Source: Ceratodon purpureus (taxonomy: Eukaryota; Streptophyta; Bryopsida; Pseudoditrichales; Ditrichaceae). Taken from it: 64,000 nucleotides of DNA. The notes beneath the pieces were generated by a model. The model was not told the DNA's origin. It was given only the letters and a program-made list of their open reading frames with translations, and did no database searches. Of the stretch, positions 34,301 to 43,500 are shown one piece after another. Made by a program: the position numbers and the translations under genes. The DNA lies in NCBI GenBank assembly GCA_014871385.1, contig CM026425.1, positions 13,211,668 through 13,275,667 of the forward strand, read 5' to 3'. Every line of letters starts with the position of its first letter. Position 1 is the stretch's first letter.

Positions 34301-34512
34301 ATTCCAGCCCGGTTCAGCCTTTTATTCTTCCGGACTATGCAGAGGGCTTAGCACAAGCGCTTCAATGTGGTGCACTTAGATATGTTCCTAGTCGGCCCAC
34401 TAATTTTGATCCCAGGGCCCTTCTATTTGTCGATGAAGAGGCTGTAGAAGGAGAGTCTGAGTCATCGGGTTCTGAGAGTGGAAGTAGCGACTGTAGCATC
34501 TTCGAAGTTTGA
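25395..34512 (+). CDS. Long spliced gene: tandem-repeat region, ParB-like and DNA-methyltransferase-like domains
   Basis: Phase-consistent exons are 25395-25835, 26036-26521, 26657 to about 29184 (tandem repeats), 29295-29354 and 29483 to about 29573. After the MITE-like insertion come 30500-31083, 31177-31372, 31467-31664, 31749-31964, 32060-32301, 32402-33068, 33154-33507, 33592-33862, 33948-34133 and 34241-34512. The N-terminus is basic then acidic. Near 30930-30960 a ParB-like signature appears (YVWEGNHRLVAW, compare G-HR--A of ParB/sulfiredoxin folds). Near 33830-33990 a SAM-binding motif appears (DIVLDWKAGTG, then CQAIGRHIIAFEDDEA), typical of N4-cytosine/N6-adenine DNA methyltransferases. 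The usual catalytic (D/S)PP(Y/W) is replaced by VDIPEN near 33230. The C-terminus is acidic/serine-rich. ParB plus methylase fusions are known in bacteria and phages. It may be one gene or two; the junction at 29573-30500 is unresolved. Confidence 0.6.
26681..29184 (+). repeat. 171-bp coding tandem array, 14.6 copies
   Basis: Fourteen complete 171-bp units and a final 110-bp unit follow one another, each exactly 57 codons, so the frame is kept. The encoded unit begins APSSFFEAMAKAVAVPFRAA and ends with EEGEESGAHSLT. Copies look identical except the twelfth (start 28562), where the first bases differ and the unit reads SALFEAM. Such homogeneity points to recent expansion or conversion. Confidence 0.95.
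29574..29581. repeat. 8-bp target duplication, left copy
   Basis: GTAGGTGT flanks the MITE-like element; the second copy is at 30048-30055. Confidence 0.65.
29582..30047. mobile_element. 466-bp MITE-like element
   Basis: It is flanked by the 8-bp duplication GTAGGTGT. Near its ends are inverted copies of GGTCTCCAACGGGCC (about 29611 and 30015), with terminal similarity GATTTAGG versus GCATTAGG. Internally it has a CCAGCAG/CTGCTGG-rich palindromic stretch and a short direct array of TGTAGTCAGCGGATCC-like units near 29872-29940. It has no coding capacity. An 8-bp duplication suits hAT-type MITEs. It sits inside or at the edge of an exon of the long gene. Confidence 0.6.
30090..30152 (+). other. 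Three RNA-polymerase-II-CTD-like heptads
   Basis: In the frame of the open stretch 30051-30344 the product reads YMPTSRV, YEPTSPG, YMPTSPR in direct succession, followed by a serine/proline-rich segment. The consensus Y-x-P-T-S-P-x is that of the Pol II CTD (YSPTSPS). Whether this exon joins the long gene could not be settled from splice sites. Confidence 0.55.
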
Positions 34513-34936
34513 AAGAGGCCTCGCTCTATCATTGTTTCCATTTAATTTGATTTGATTTCAGTGGAGTTCATTACATACTACATTGTCTACTCTATTGCAT
34601 AGCACTAAAATATTCATGGTTCTCATTTCCAGTTTATACTCGTGTATACCTTGCCTCCTTTATGTTCTATGAAAGTTGTTTTTTTCCTTGTGCATTTACA
34701 TAATCCTATTAAAGAATTATTTGTTTGATCTAAAACTTAACGCCTGATCATTGTATCTTGCCCAAACCCATGATAAATCTAAAGGAATGTATGCATGACG
34801 TCATCATGACATCAGCCCTAATTTGTATCTTTGAGAACAAACGTAATAAATTCTTACCAGAGATAACCCTAAATTCCACGGTAATATACTCTTTTTCTAA
34901 AAAAAGTGTCAAAATTAAGCCTTAATTTAGTAATTT
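34513..34936. other. 3' region of the long gene and AT-rich subterminal DNA
   Basis: No ORF of note. Probably the 3' UTR of the methyltransferase-like gene and the right subterminal region of the central MULE. Confidence 0.5.
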
Positions 34937-34953
34937 TCCACGGTTATAGGGTC
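34937..34953 (-). repeat. Inner inverted word of central MULE, right
   Basis: Inverted partner of 20093-20109, read as GACCCTATAACCGTGGA on the minus strand. Confidence 0.55.
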
Positions 34954-34989
34954 TACTTTGCTTTTGAAAATTTTCCTAATTGTCAATTC

Positions 34990-35044
34990 TGTGCTCTCCA
35001 TTCTGCGCTCACCGCTCTCCGCTCTACGCTCTCCGCTCACGTAC
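34990..35044. repeat. Heptamer array, right end of central MULE
   Basis: CTCTCCG/CTCACCG-type heptamers are the reverse complement of the GAGCGGA array at the left end. Confidence 0.7.
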
Positions 35045-35055
35045 GAACTTTCCCC

Positions 35056-35067
35056 GTGAGAGGATGA
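35056..35067. repeat. 12-bp imperfect target duplication, right copy (central MULE)
   Basis: GTGAGAGGATGA, partner of 19892-19903. Confidence 0.6.
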
Positions 35068-35758
35068 TAGGGACAACAGCAGGCGTCGGTGCCGTCTCGG
35101 GATTGGCGATGAACGGGGGCCTACTATGGGGTCTTCGCTCCACCACGGGCGAGTCCGAGGCCTCAAAGTCACTGTCTGCCTCTGCCTCGGAATCTGAATT
35201 GTTGAGCACCATATCATAAGTCCTCACAGCCAACCTATCAGGGACAGTTTTTGTCTCGGCCTTCATGGGTTTCATCGTCTGCTTCTTCGGCGATCTACCA
35301 CTCGGACCACGAATCGCAGGGACGCCTTGTTGGAATTTAACCGGCTCACCTCGACGCAACATAGCCTGTGTCTCGTTCACGTAGTCCCTCACCAACTTCT
35401 GGGGCGAGACACCCGCTTGCAGCTTGTCAATGGTAACGTTCTTCTCAAGCAGATTCGGGTACATCTTCTCCGGGATGACGTTACCGTTCGCGTCGACATT
35501 TAGGGGGCACCCGTGCCACCTATGAGTATTCAGACGCGTCTTCTGAGCACACATGGGCTCCCCGTTCTTGCCACGGCATTCGTGCTTGCAGCAGAACAAT
35601 CGACGTCCTAACATCACCGGCGCGCTATGACACTCCAGGAGCAAACTCTTCCACTCCTCCCCTGTGTAGTGTTCCGTAAACAACTTCTTGTCGCTTTCGT
35701 GGACCTCCGTGACGCCGTCGTCCGTGATCTGGAGGTTCCTCCTGTACTCGGGAGCCAT
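35056..35758 (-). CDS. 5' exon of the outer MULE's Ulp1-like gene, with a zinc-binding region
   Basis: This exon starts at ATG 35758, just after an acceptor (TTTTAG). The product contains a compact Cys/His cluster, FCCKHECRGKNGEPMC and then HRWHGCP, like the zinc-binding regions of FAR1/GCM-type DNA-binding proteins. A positively charged hinge and an acidic serine/aspartate stretch (NNSDSEAEADSDFEASDS) follow. The open frame runs into the inserted central MULE at 35055. It resumes in the same frame at 19891 on the far side of the insertion, where the protease-bearing exons follow. I therefore treat both parts as one gene. A Cys/His DNA-binding head joined to a Ulp1-like tail would suit a protein that recognises specific sites on the element. 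That role is inferred. Confidence 0.6.
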
Positions 35759-35759
35759 G

Positions 35760-36560
35760 TCTCGCTAACTTGAACCTAAAACAAACAGGAGCGGAGGTTA
35801 GTAACCTGGATGCAAAGTTTATAAGGCCTTCCGAGACACAGACACAGGGGCGAGACTGCGAGACAGCTGCAAAGCAAAAACCGTGCACATCAAATTCGGC
35901 AGAAACTATGGACGACAGGTTGGAGCCTCTACGACGGATCGTTGTCTCGGCGAAACATGAACGACGAATCGGGACAGAAATTAAGATTCTATGCACAAAA
36001 TTGGTATCCTCCGGAACTCCCTCCCAATTCCAACGCGAGACACTCCTGTAACGGGGGCGACATCGTCGTCCTCATTTCATTTCGACATTAGCAGCGAGCC
36101 CACCCACAACGACCGCAGACAAGATACACCTGAACACTATTCCACGAGACATGTCTATCCTAAACCCTAAACCCCAGAACGTCGTGACGTATGACTTCAA
36201 AACCCTAAAACTAATCTCTGTGACAAACTCCGGCAACAAAATCGCTCTCGTCTCTCCGGAACACCATAAAAACAAACACATAGAAGATGATGAACGTATA
36301 CATACCTCGATTGTCTCAGCGAAATCGCCTCTGCACTCCTCCTCCGAGCAAATCGCACAAACTCCTGGATCGCGGCTCCAGCAACAGACTCCGACTCCTC
36401 AGTTCTCACAACACTCTCAAACTCTATCACAACACTCTCCGCCCATGAAAGCGCCTCTCGCACAACACTCTCCACCTCACAAACACTAAGCGGAACACAT
36501 CTAACAATGGCGCGAGACAGCGGAGAAGGAAACGGAGAGAAATTGGCAGAGAAATTAGCA
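35760..36560. other. Outer MULE regulatory or non-coding segment
   Basis: The segment is rich in CGAGACA words. It probably holds the promoter and leader of the minus-strand Ulp1-like gene. I see no convincing coding exon. Confidence 0.4.
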
Positions 36561-36665
36561 AACTTCGACAACGCGCGCATATAAACCCTCGCACCTCCTC
36601 TCGAGGGAACACTCTCACCACCCCACGAGACAACTCTCCCAACTCTCCTCAGGCAATGGCATAAA

Positions 36666-36881
36666 ATGAGTCCGGTTTTCCAGGAGGCTGCCAATTTATA
36701 CACAGAGCAGGGGGGAGACGCCATCATCACACCTACTAAACCTCAGAAACTAAAATCGAGGAAAAGGCTGCAAGAGACGACGCATGATCTCCACCCACAG
36801 AACCCCATCATCACCTCAACACCCGAAACAGCTCCGACGAGACAGACTGAAAGCAGAAGTGGCAGGAGAGAGCAGAAGTGA
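36666..36881 (+). CDS. Possible small ORF of the outer MULE, 71 residues
   Basis: The ORF begins MSPVFQEAANLYTEQGGD and becomes basic and threonine/proline-rich toward the end. A TATA-like word CATATAAAC (about 36576-36584) lies some 85 bases upstream on the same strand. It is close to the right end of the outer MULE and points toward that end. The Gypsy element is inserted 42 bases after its stop. I recognise no domain; it could be chance. Confidence 0.3.
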   Translation: MSPVFQEAANLYTEQGGDAIITPTKPQKLKSRKRLQETTHDLHPQNPIITSTPETAPTRQTESRSGRREQK

Positions 36882-36918
36882 CACCCACGAAAATGAGACA
36901 TCATACCCTAAAACGTGG

Positions 36919-36923
36919 AAGGT
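36919..36923. repeat. 5-bp target duplication AAGGT, left copy (Gypsy)
   Basis: AAGGT precedes the left LTR; the second copy is at 49678-49682. Confidence 0.9.
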
Positions 36924-37358
36924 TGGTAAAGGGAGGATTTACCAACTAAACCCTAGCCTTCACAATCCCATCAAAACCCAACAAAACCCAACTAAACTAA
37001 GTGCTCCAAACACTCATAGGTTGCTGGAAATGTACAATACAAGTGCAAAAAGAGGTCAAAACTGCATAAAATGGGTCAAAACAGCCCCAAAACCATAGTA
37101 CAGCAGTTCCTAACAGCTCTCAGACCTCTCTGACTCTACCTGCTCTAGTGTAGAATGATTACAGGAAACCCTAACCTTGCCTCTTAAACCTCCTGAACTG
37201 GCGGAAGTCATCCAGTCGGCTGGTGACAGAGTTCATCCAGTCGGCTGGTGACAGAATTCATCCACGTCGACTGGATGACTGTCTAAGGTAAGGATGAAAA
37301 CTGTAAAGAGACTAAGGGAAACTAAGGGAAGGGGAGATTGGGGAATCTCCGGTTAACA
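36924..37358 (-). repeat. LTR of Ty3/gypsy element (3' LTR in element orientation)
   Basis: A 435-bp LTR, TGGTAAAGG ... GGTTAACA. It is nearly identical to the LTR at 49243-49677. Just inside lies a purine run on the minus strand (GGAAAAAGGGGATAA), the likely polypurine tract. Confidence 0.95.
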
Positions 37359-37542
37359 TTATCCCCTTTTTCCGGTAGTTCTGTCCCCAGAACGTGGTAG
37401 ACGGAGGAAAACTGAGAAATGAGAACCAGCCTAGAGAAACGTAAAATTTCTAGGCTTAATCAAAATGTCAAAAAAATGCTAGTGCCCCCAAAAAAAACTA
37501 AAAAAAACATGAAAGTCGCAGTCGAAGGAGTCGGGCCGTCAG

Positions 37543-40500
37543 TCAGTCGGCTGGTGTACAGTCGGCGGCGCCTCGGTCGGGTGCAGAAGTCGGGTCGTCG
37601 GTGTCGAGCCAGGGCTCGAAGGTCGGGTCGCGCGCCTCAAACTTGGACAACCAAAGGTGCTGACGATCCAAGTCGGCTCTGTAGGCAGTCAACACAGTCT
37701 CCAAATCCCGCTGCTTGGTAGCAGCATAATCCCTCACAGCACGGCTGAGTTCCCGGGGCTGAAGGGTGTGCAACGCTAGCTCCGTCTTCAACTGCTGATT
37801 CTCAAGTAAGAGAATGTCAGCCTGTTGGAGACGGGCGCTGAGTGTAGACTCTAGCTCCAACCTACGAATCGATGGTGGAGCTGGTGTTGCGACCGGGACG
37901 CGGGCAGCCAGGTCGGCCTGTAAGGCCTGTACCTGTTGCTGAAGGTCGGTATGATCACTAAGCAACCTAGTATGAGTTGCTGTAAGAGTGTGTAGAGCAG
38001 AATCTCGGGCGGCAATCAGCTGGTGAAGCTGATGGATTTGGAGGTCACGGTCGGCCACTGCCGTGGCCACCTGCTGCCGGCTGTGCTCAAGTTGCTGAGC
38101 GGCGGTACGGGTCTGGACCAAGGCGTTGGCGATGGTCTGAAGGTTGTGAAGAACAACCTGGAGGTCTGGGGTCGGAGCACAGCCGAGTGGAGGTGCAGGA
38201 GGCGAACCCGGAGGTGGAGCCTGGTGCTGCTGAAGAGGTTGAGTCGGGTCCGCATGTCGGCGTGGTGCGGGAGCTGTCGCAGACGAGTGGTCAACACGAG
38301 CAGAAGGAATCGCAGCGTCGGTGTTGCCGTCAGTGGAAGGCTGCGCTGGAGCCGCCCTTGGAGCCGTGGGTCGAACCTGGTCACAGTAAACGGTGAGGTC
38401 CCTGGGTGGTAGTGCAGGCATGAACTGAGGGGGCGAAGCGCAGTCCACTGGAGCTGAGGCTTGGGTGTCGGCGCCGGAGACAGCGGTAGTTGGCTGCACT
38501 GATGCAGCAGCCCAATCCACTGTATGCTGTGAGGGGGGTTCTGATAGCAGAGAGAGTGGGTCGGGTGGAGTACCGGTGGAGCTGCCCAGCTGAATGATAG
38601 ACTTGGGTGTCGCAGCGGCCGCAGCCAAAGGAGCACCCGGAAGATCGGGCTCAGAGGATACCTCCCGATACCGGCGTGGAATATTGCGGGAGCGGAGCGG
38701 GTACCTGCAACTTGGCGATGCTGGAATGTCATGGGCAGCAGAGCGTCGGGGCGGGGTCCGCTGGGTCGGAGAGGAGCTCTGGAAAGCTGGCTGGCGAATG
38801 TGCTGTCCGTGTCGGACGAGTCGGCGGGTGGGACGGCCGACATCAGAAGAACCCTCCTGTGACCGGGAAGTCGGGTCGGTGTCCGCTTGGTCGGCCGAGG
38901 TACTTAGGGTCGGGCGGTGACCATCGCCACTGGTCCGATCCCGGAGCTGGGCAGCGGTAGGGTGAATGGGCGGTGGACTAACGGGGATGCCCTCGTGGCT
39001 ACCATCCATCGTGTCGTAGCTAGATTCCACTGGTGGCGGGTCGGTGACCTCCTCTCGATCTGGAAACCAGTAGGATAGGATAGCATCGATGACAGCAGCG
39101 CCACGAAGTCGACGTGGCTCCCCCGGCTGAGAGTGGAGGTAGATTAAATGACGGCGCAGATTGGCCAGGACAAAATAGGACCAGTCGAAGGTGCGCTGTC
39201 GACGGCCGGCCTTCTCTGCTGCCAAGATGTGCTCGACCAGATCGTTGCTGACAAAAAGGAACCGCTTCTTGAACCCGATGGCGTCACTTAACGCCCGCAC
39301 ACGTACCTGGTAGGCGTCCGGTAATGCTGTCACTCGGTTACCATCATGTGCATGATCGGCCTCCGTCAGTCCGAGCTGTGAGTAACGCTCATGGAATCCA
39401 AAGCCTACCTTCTGACCAAGTAAGCTGGTGCCTTCCTCGAACCCCAAGGCAGTGCGGATCACATAGGCTGTGATCTCGACTGGTTTGCCCCGAACCATGG
39501 AACGGATAGTCTGCTCACCGGGAGCTCGTCTGGTGCCTCGGGGCTGCGGAGTATACTCAAAGCCATCCACAAAATCCAAGACTAACTCAGGTCGAGGGTC
39601 GGGCCAATGGAAATTGTAAAATACCTGTAGACTCGTGTCGGCAGCCCAATCGTCATCTGCTAAGGCTCTCCATGCTTCCCACTGGGTGTGGGGTTCGAAT
39701 GTAATGTCGAGTCGACGATGGAGGTTCCGTTGGATGCGGACAGTCTTCGGAATCCGCGCATCGAGTGCTGTGAACTTCCGCTTGGCGCCTCGCCTCTGGT
39801 CGGGGGGTGTCGGGTCGGTGGCTGTGGTCGGGTGTGTAGCTGCCGCCAGAGCCGCAGTCGGCTGGTTGGATGCAGTTGGCGGGGCAGTTGGCAATGTCGG
39901 CTCGCGTAGAGGGACTGTAACTGTTGCCATAGTCTCAGTCAGCTGTGTGGGGGCAGGGGGCAGGGCAGGTACCAACAGCGGCTCCGGTGGAGGTTCAGCA
40001 ACTCCCGCCATAGGGGGTGTGTCGACTGGATGAGAACTGGGGCCGCCAATCTCCATCGACTCAGCGCTGCCTGCTCGAGGTAGCCCACCGCGAGAAAAAT
40101 AACGTTCCAACGTCCCCCGGGTAGCCCGTCGGCGAGGCCGTGTGCAGTAAGCACGACGAGACAACTGCGTGACTTGTGGCGGAACAGACGTGGGACAGTC
40201 GAAAAGCTGTGAGCAGTGGACCGGAAAGTCGAGACAATCCGAGGAGGTACCTGAAGGTGAGGCGGTGGCGGCGCTGTAGGCTGTCTGGAGGTTCGTGGCG
40301 CACGGAGGTTCTCCAACCGAGGGCGGAAACTGCGCAGTCGGTTGAGCAGGCACATGCAACTTCGGAGACTCGGAGTGGCGGCAAAACAATGAGCACGATG
40401 TGGGGGCGCAACTGAAAGCAGCTCCCCTGTGGTGCTGAGCAGCACCAGACGCGGGTAAGCCCGGCTCGGGCTTCACAGAAACCGCAAACCCTGGAAAAAC

Positions 40501-43500
40501 CCTAGAAGTCGAGGGTGTAGTAACCCGAGGAGCGGCAGTAGCGGAAACACGACAACCGGTTGAAAGACCATGAACAGGGGACGCTGGAAAAGTAGAGAAC
40601 AAAGAAGGAATAGGACCTGAGGGCTGCGGAAGCAGTCGCTGTTTGTGGCGTGAGCGAGGGAGCTCGAGCGCCGGAGGTCGTGGTAACAACGGCGCTAGGG
40701 TTTCCGGAGAAGGGCCTGTCTCGGACCGAGCAGATGCCGAGTTCCCATGCGGTGTTGCGCCCCGAAGATCACCTGGAGGACCTGAGCAGGTGCTGCGCGA
40801 GGTGGTAGTGATGCAGGCTGCTCGGTCTCGACTACTGTCGGGTCTGCGGAGAAGGATCGGTGGGTAGTCCGGAGCGCTCGCAGACGGAGGAAAATGGGGT
40901 TGCGGAGGGCGCAAAAGGGAGCAATCCAGAGCTGCAGGGGCAAGATGACCCGAGGGGCGCTCCACATGACCTAACCCTAACTCAATAATTGCTGACTGAG
41001 GCGCTGGACGAGGCTCAGATGGGGGCTGCCTCTCCAGAGTCGGTGAAGTGACTTGATGATGTAGTCGCTGAGAACGCTCTGTGGGTAGGAGTCGGCCTGC
41101 GGTAGGCAGTGGGAGAACCTCGACTCCTAAACAGCGAATGGAGAGAATGTCGGATGGGCCGGCTGGGCTGGCCATAATATCAGTGCTGGCGGAGGCGTGA
41201 GACTGGATAATTGTTGGTGCAGGAGCTGTTAATCGGGAGCAAGCTACTGAAACTGGCGAAGAGCTTGGATTGTCGGAAGCAAAATGAGGAGAAGTAGGCT
41301 CGTTGGAGAGTATAAGATCCGGGTGCTCGGGGTCAGTATCCTGTGCGTTGTCGGCTGGTGACGTAGCTAAGCCACGTGGCAGCTGCTTAGGCCCGATAGT
41401 GACTAACTGGTTTTCAGAGTAAAACCGGTACGGCTTAAGTTTGTTGATGTTGACAATAATCGGGTTGGGCTCAAAGTGGGCTTCCGTGACCAATAATGCT
41501 GTGTTGTTGGGAAGTCGGTACTGCACCCGATATGGCCCAAACCAGCGACACTTGAATTTCCCTCCATGTTCCTTCTCACCTTTCGGGTACCAGAGGACAT
41601 GGTCCCCCACTTGAAAATCCTTCTGTCTATAATGCTGCTGGCTCCACAGTGACCGGCTCCACTGTCGACTGCCCGACTGTTCCTGTGCCACCAGTCGATG
41701 ACTGTCTAACTGCTCCAAGTCCGCTGTGCGGGCCTGTAAGACCCTAGTTGTAGTATAGTCGATGTCACCGTCTGTCCTACGTGTAGGTACAGTATACTCT
41801 GTGGGCATGAGAGGGTGCAGGCCATAAACTAACTGGAAAGGAGTGTAGCCAGTGGTGACCTTGAACGCTGTCCGATAGGACAGTAGAGCGGTTGGCAGGT
41901 GCTCATCCCAGTCGGTGCGATTGTCACTGACCAACTTTGTCAATAGCCGACCCAGAACCTTGTTGGTCGACTCGGCCTGTCCGTTACCCTGGGGGTAGTA
42001 CGTGGTGGACGTCCGATGCTGCAGCAGGAAATGCTGCACTAAGTACTCAATCGCCTCGTTGATGAAATGGGTCCCTTGATCACTGACGAGGGTCAGAGGG
42101 CAACCATAACGGGTCAAAATCTGTTCGTACAGGAACTTGGCAGTTACAGCCGCCGTATTTGTGCGCAGCGCCTTAGCCTCCACCCATTTTGTCGCATAGT
42201 CGGTGGCGACCAAAATGTACCTGTTCCCTGTCCGAGCTGCTGCCGGCTTGATAGGGCCTACAAAGTCGAGGCCCCACTTCATGAATGGCTCTGCAGGTAG
42301 GCTGGTAACCAATTGGGCCAGCCCTGTGTTGGCGAGCCCCCCGACCCGCTGGCACTTGTCGCAGGCTCTGCAGTACTCTGAGACGTCCTTGTGCAGGGTC
42401 GGCCACCAGTAACCAGCATCAAGAATCTTCCTGGATGTAATATCCTGGGAGAAATGGCCACCTGCACAGCCGTCATGCATCTCCTTCATCACTGTCTCCG
42501 CTTGTACAGGATCCAAAACTCTTCTTAGGACCAGGTCCTGGCCCTTCTTGTACAAAACGCCTTCAACCAAGGTATACGGTAAGGCTCGGAGCAGCAACCT
42601 CCGCTTCTCATCCTTGGTCATAGTCGCAGTCGGCTCGCCAGTTCGCAGATAGTCGATCACGTCTTGCAGCCACTCCGGTTTGACATAAAATAGCCCTGCG
42701 TCTGGAAGTTGATCTGGCACGCCTGTGGGTGGCTCTCCATTGGGAAGTCGGCTGAGTAAGTCGGCTGCGCCATGTGTCCGACCCGGCTTGTACACCACAG
42801 TAAAATCGTATTCCTGAAAAAGCAACAGCCAACGTGCAATGCGCCCCGACACTTGGGGCTTGTTAACCAAATGAACCAAGGCCATGTGATCTACATAAAA
42901 AACCAGCTTGTTACCCAACAGATAATGACGGTATTTAGTCAAGGCATACACCATAGCTAATGCTTCCTTTTCTGTAGTAGTATAATTTCTCTCAGCAGAA
43001 TTGAGCAGTCGGGATGCATAGGAGATTGGCTGGTCACACTTCCCTGTCTGGTTTTGAGCCAGCATAGCTCCAACAGCGATATCAGAAGTGTCGGTGTGGA
43101 CATGGAATTCCAGATCCCACCTAGGTGCGATCAGTATGGGTGCATTAGTGTACCGTTCTTTGATCTCCACCCAGGCATCTTCACAGCGATCGGTCCAGTC
43201 GAACTCCTCAGTTTTTCGCATCAGTCGGGTGATAGGCTCCATTATGTGAGCATAGGACTTGATGTAGATGCGGTTGAACTGAGCAAATCCATTGAAAGTC
43301 TGGATGTCGGCTGTGCGTCGGGGGCGTGGCATCTCCTGAACGACCTCGATCTTCTTTGGGTCGGGCATCTTCCCTGCCTTAGAAACGACATGGCCTAAAA
43401 GGATACCTGAGGCCACCAGAAATGCGCACTTCTCAGGGTTTAAGCTGATGCCATACTCCCGACACTTCTCAAAGCAGAGCCGCAGTTTGTACAAGTGATC

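Larger units (their letters stand above)
19904..35055. mobile_element. Central MULE of about 15.2 kb carrying a ParB/methyltransferase-like gene
   Basis: The ends are inverted: GGGAAGCTTGTACGTGAGCGG at the left, and nearly the same read inward from 35055. GAGCGGA-type heptamer arrays follow inside each end, then AT-rich DNA and a shared word GACCCTATAACCGTGGA (from 20093 and, inverted, to 34953). The element holds a transposase with MULE features (minus), a small acidic ORF (plus) and a long spliced gene (plus). It lies in a coding exon of the outer MULE's Ulp1-like gene, bordered by an imperfect 12-bp repeat. It almost completely lacks the GTCTCG word that marks the surrounding element, supporting separate origin. 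Two stops in its transposase suggest that it too is decaying, while the methyltransferase-like gene still reads open. Confidence 0.75.

Noticed and set aside
19904-35055. Two independent mobile elements (transposase unit and methyltransferase unit)
   Set aside because: No target duplication or inverted ends separate them, while the outer ends and heptamer arrays bracket both. Not fully excluded.
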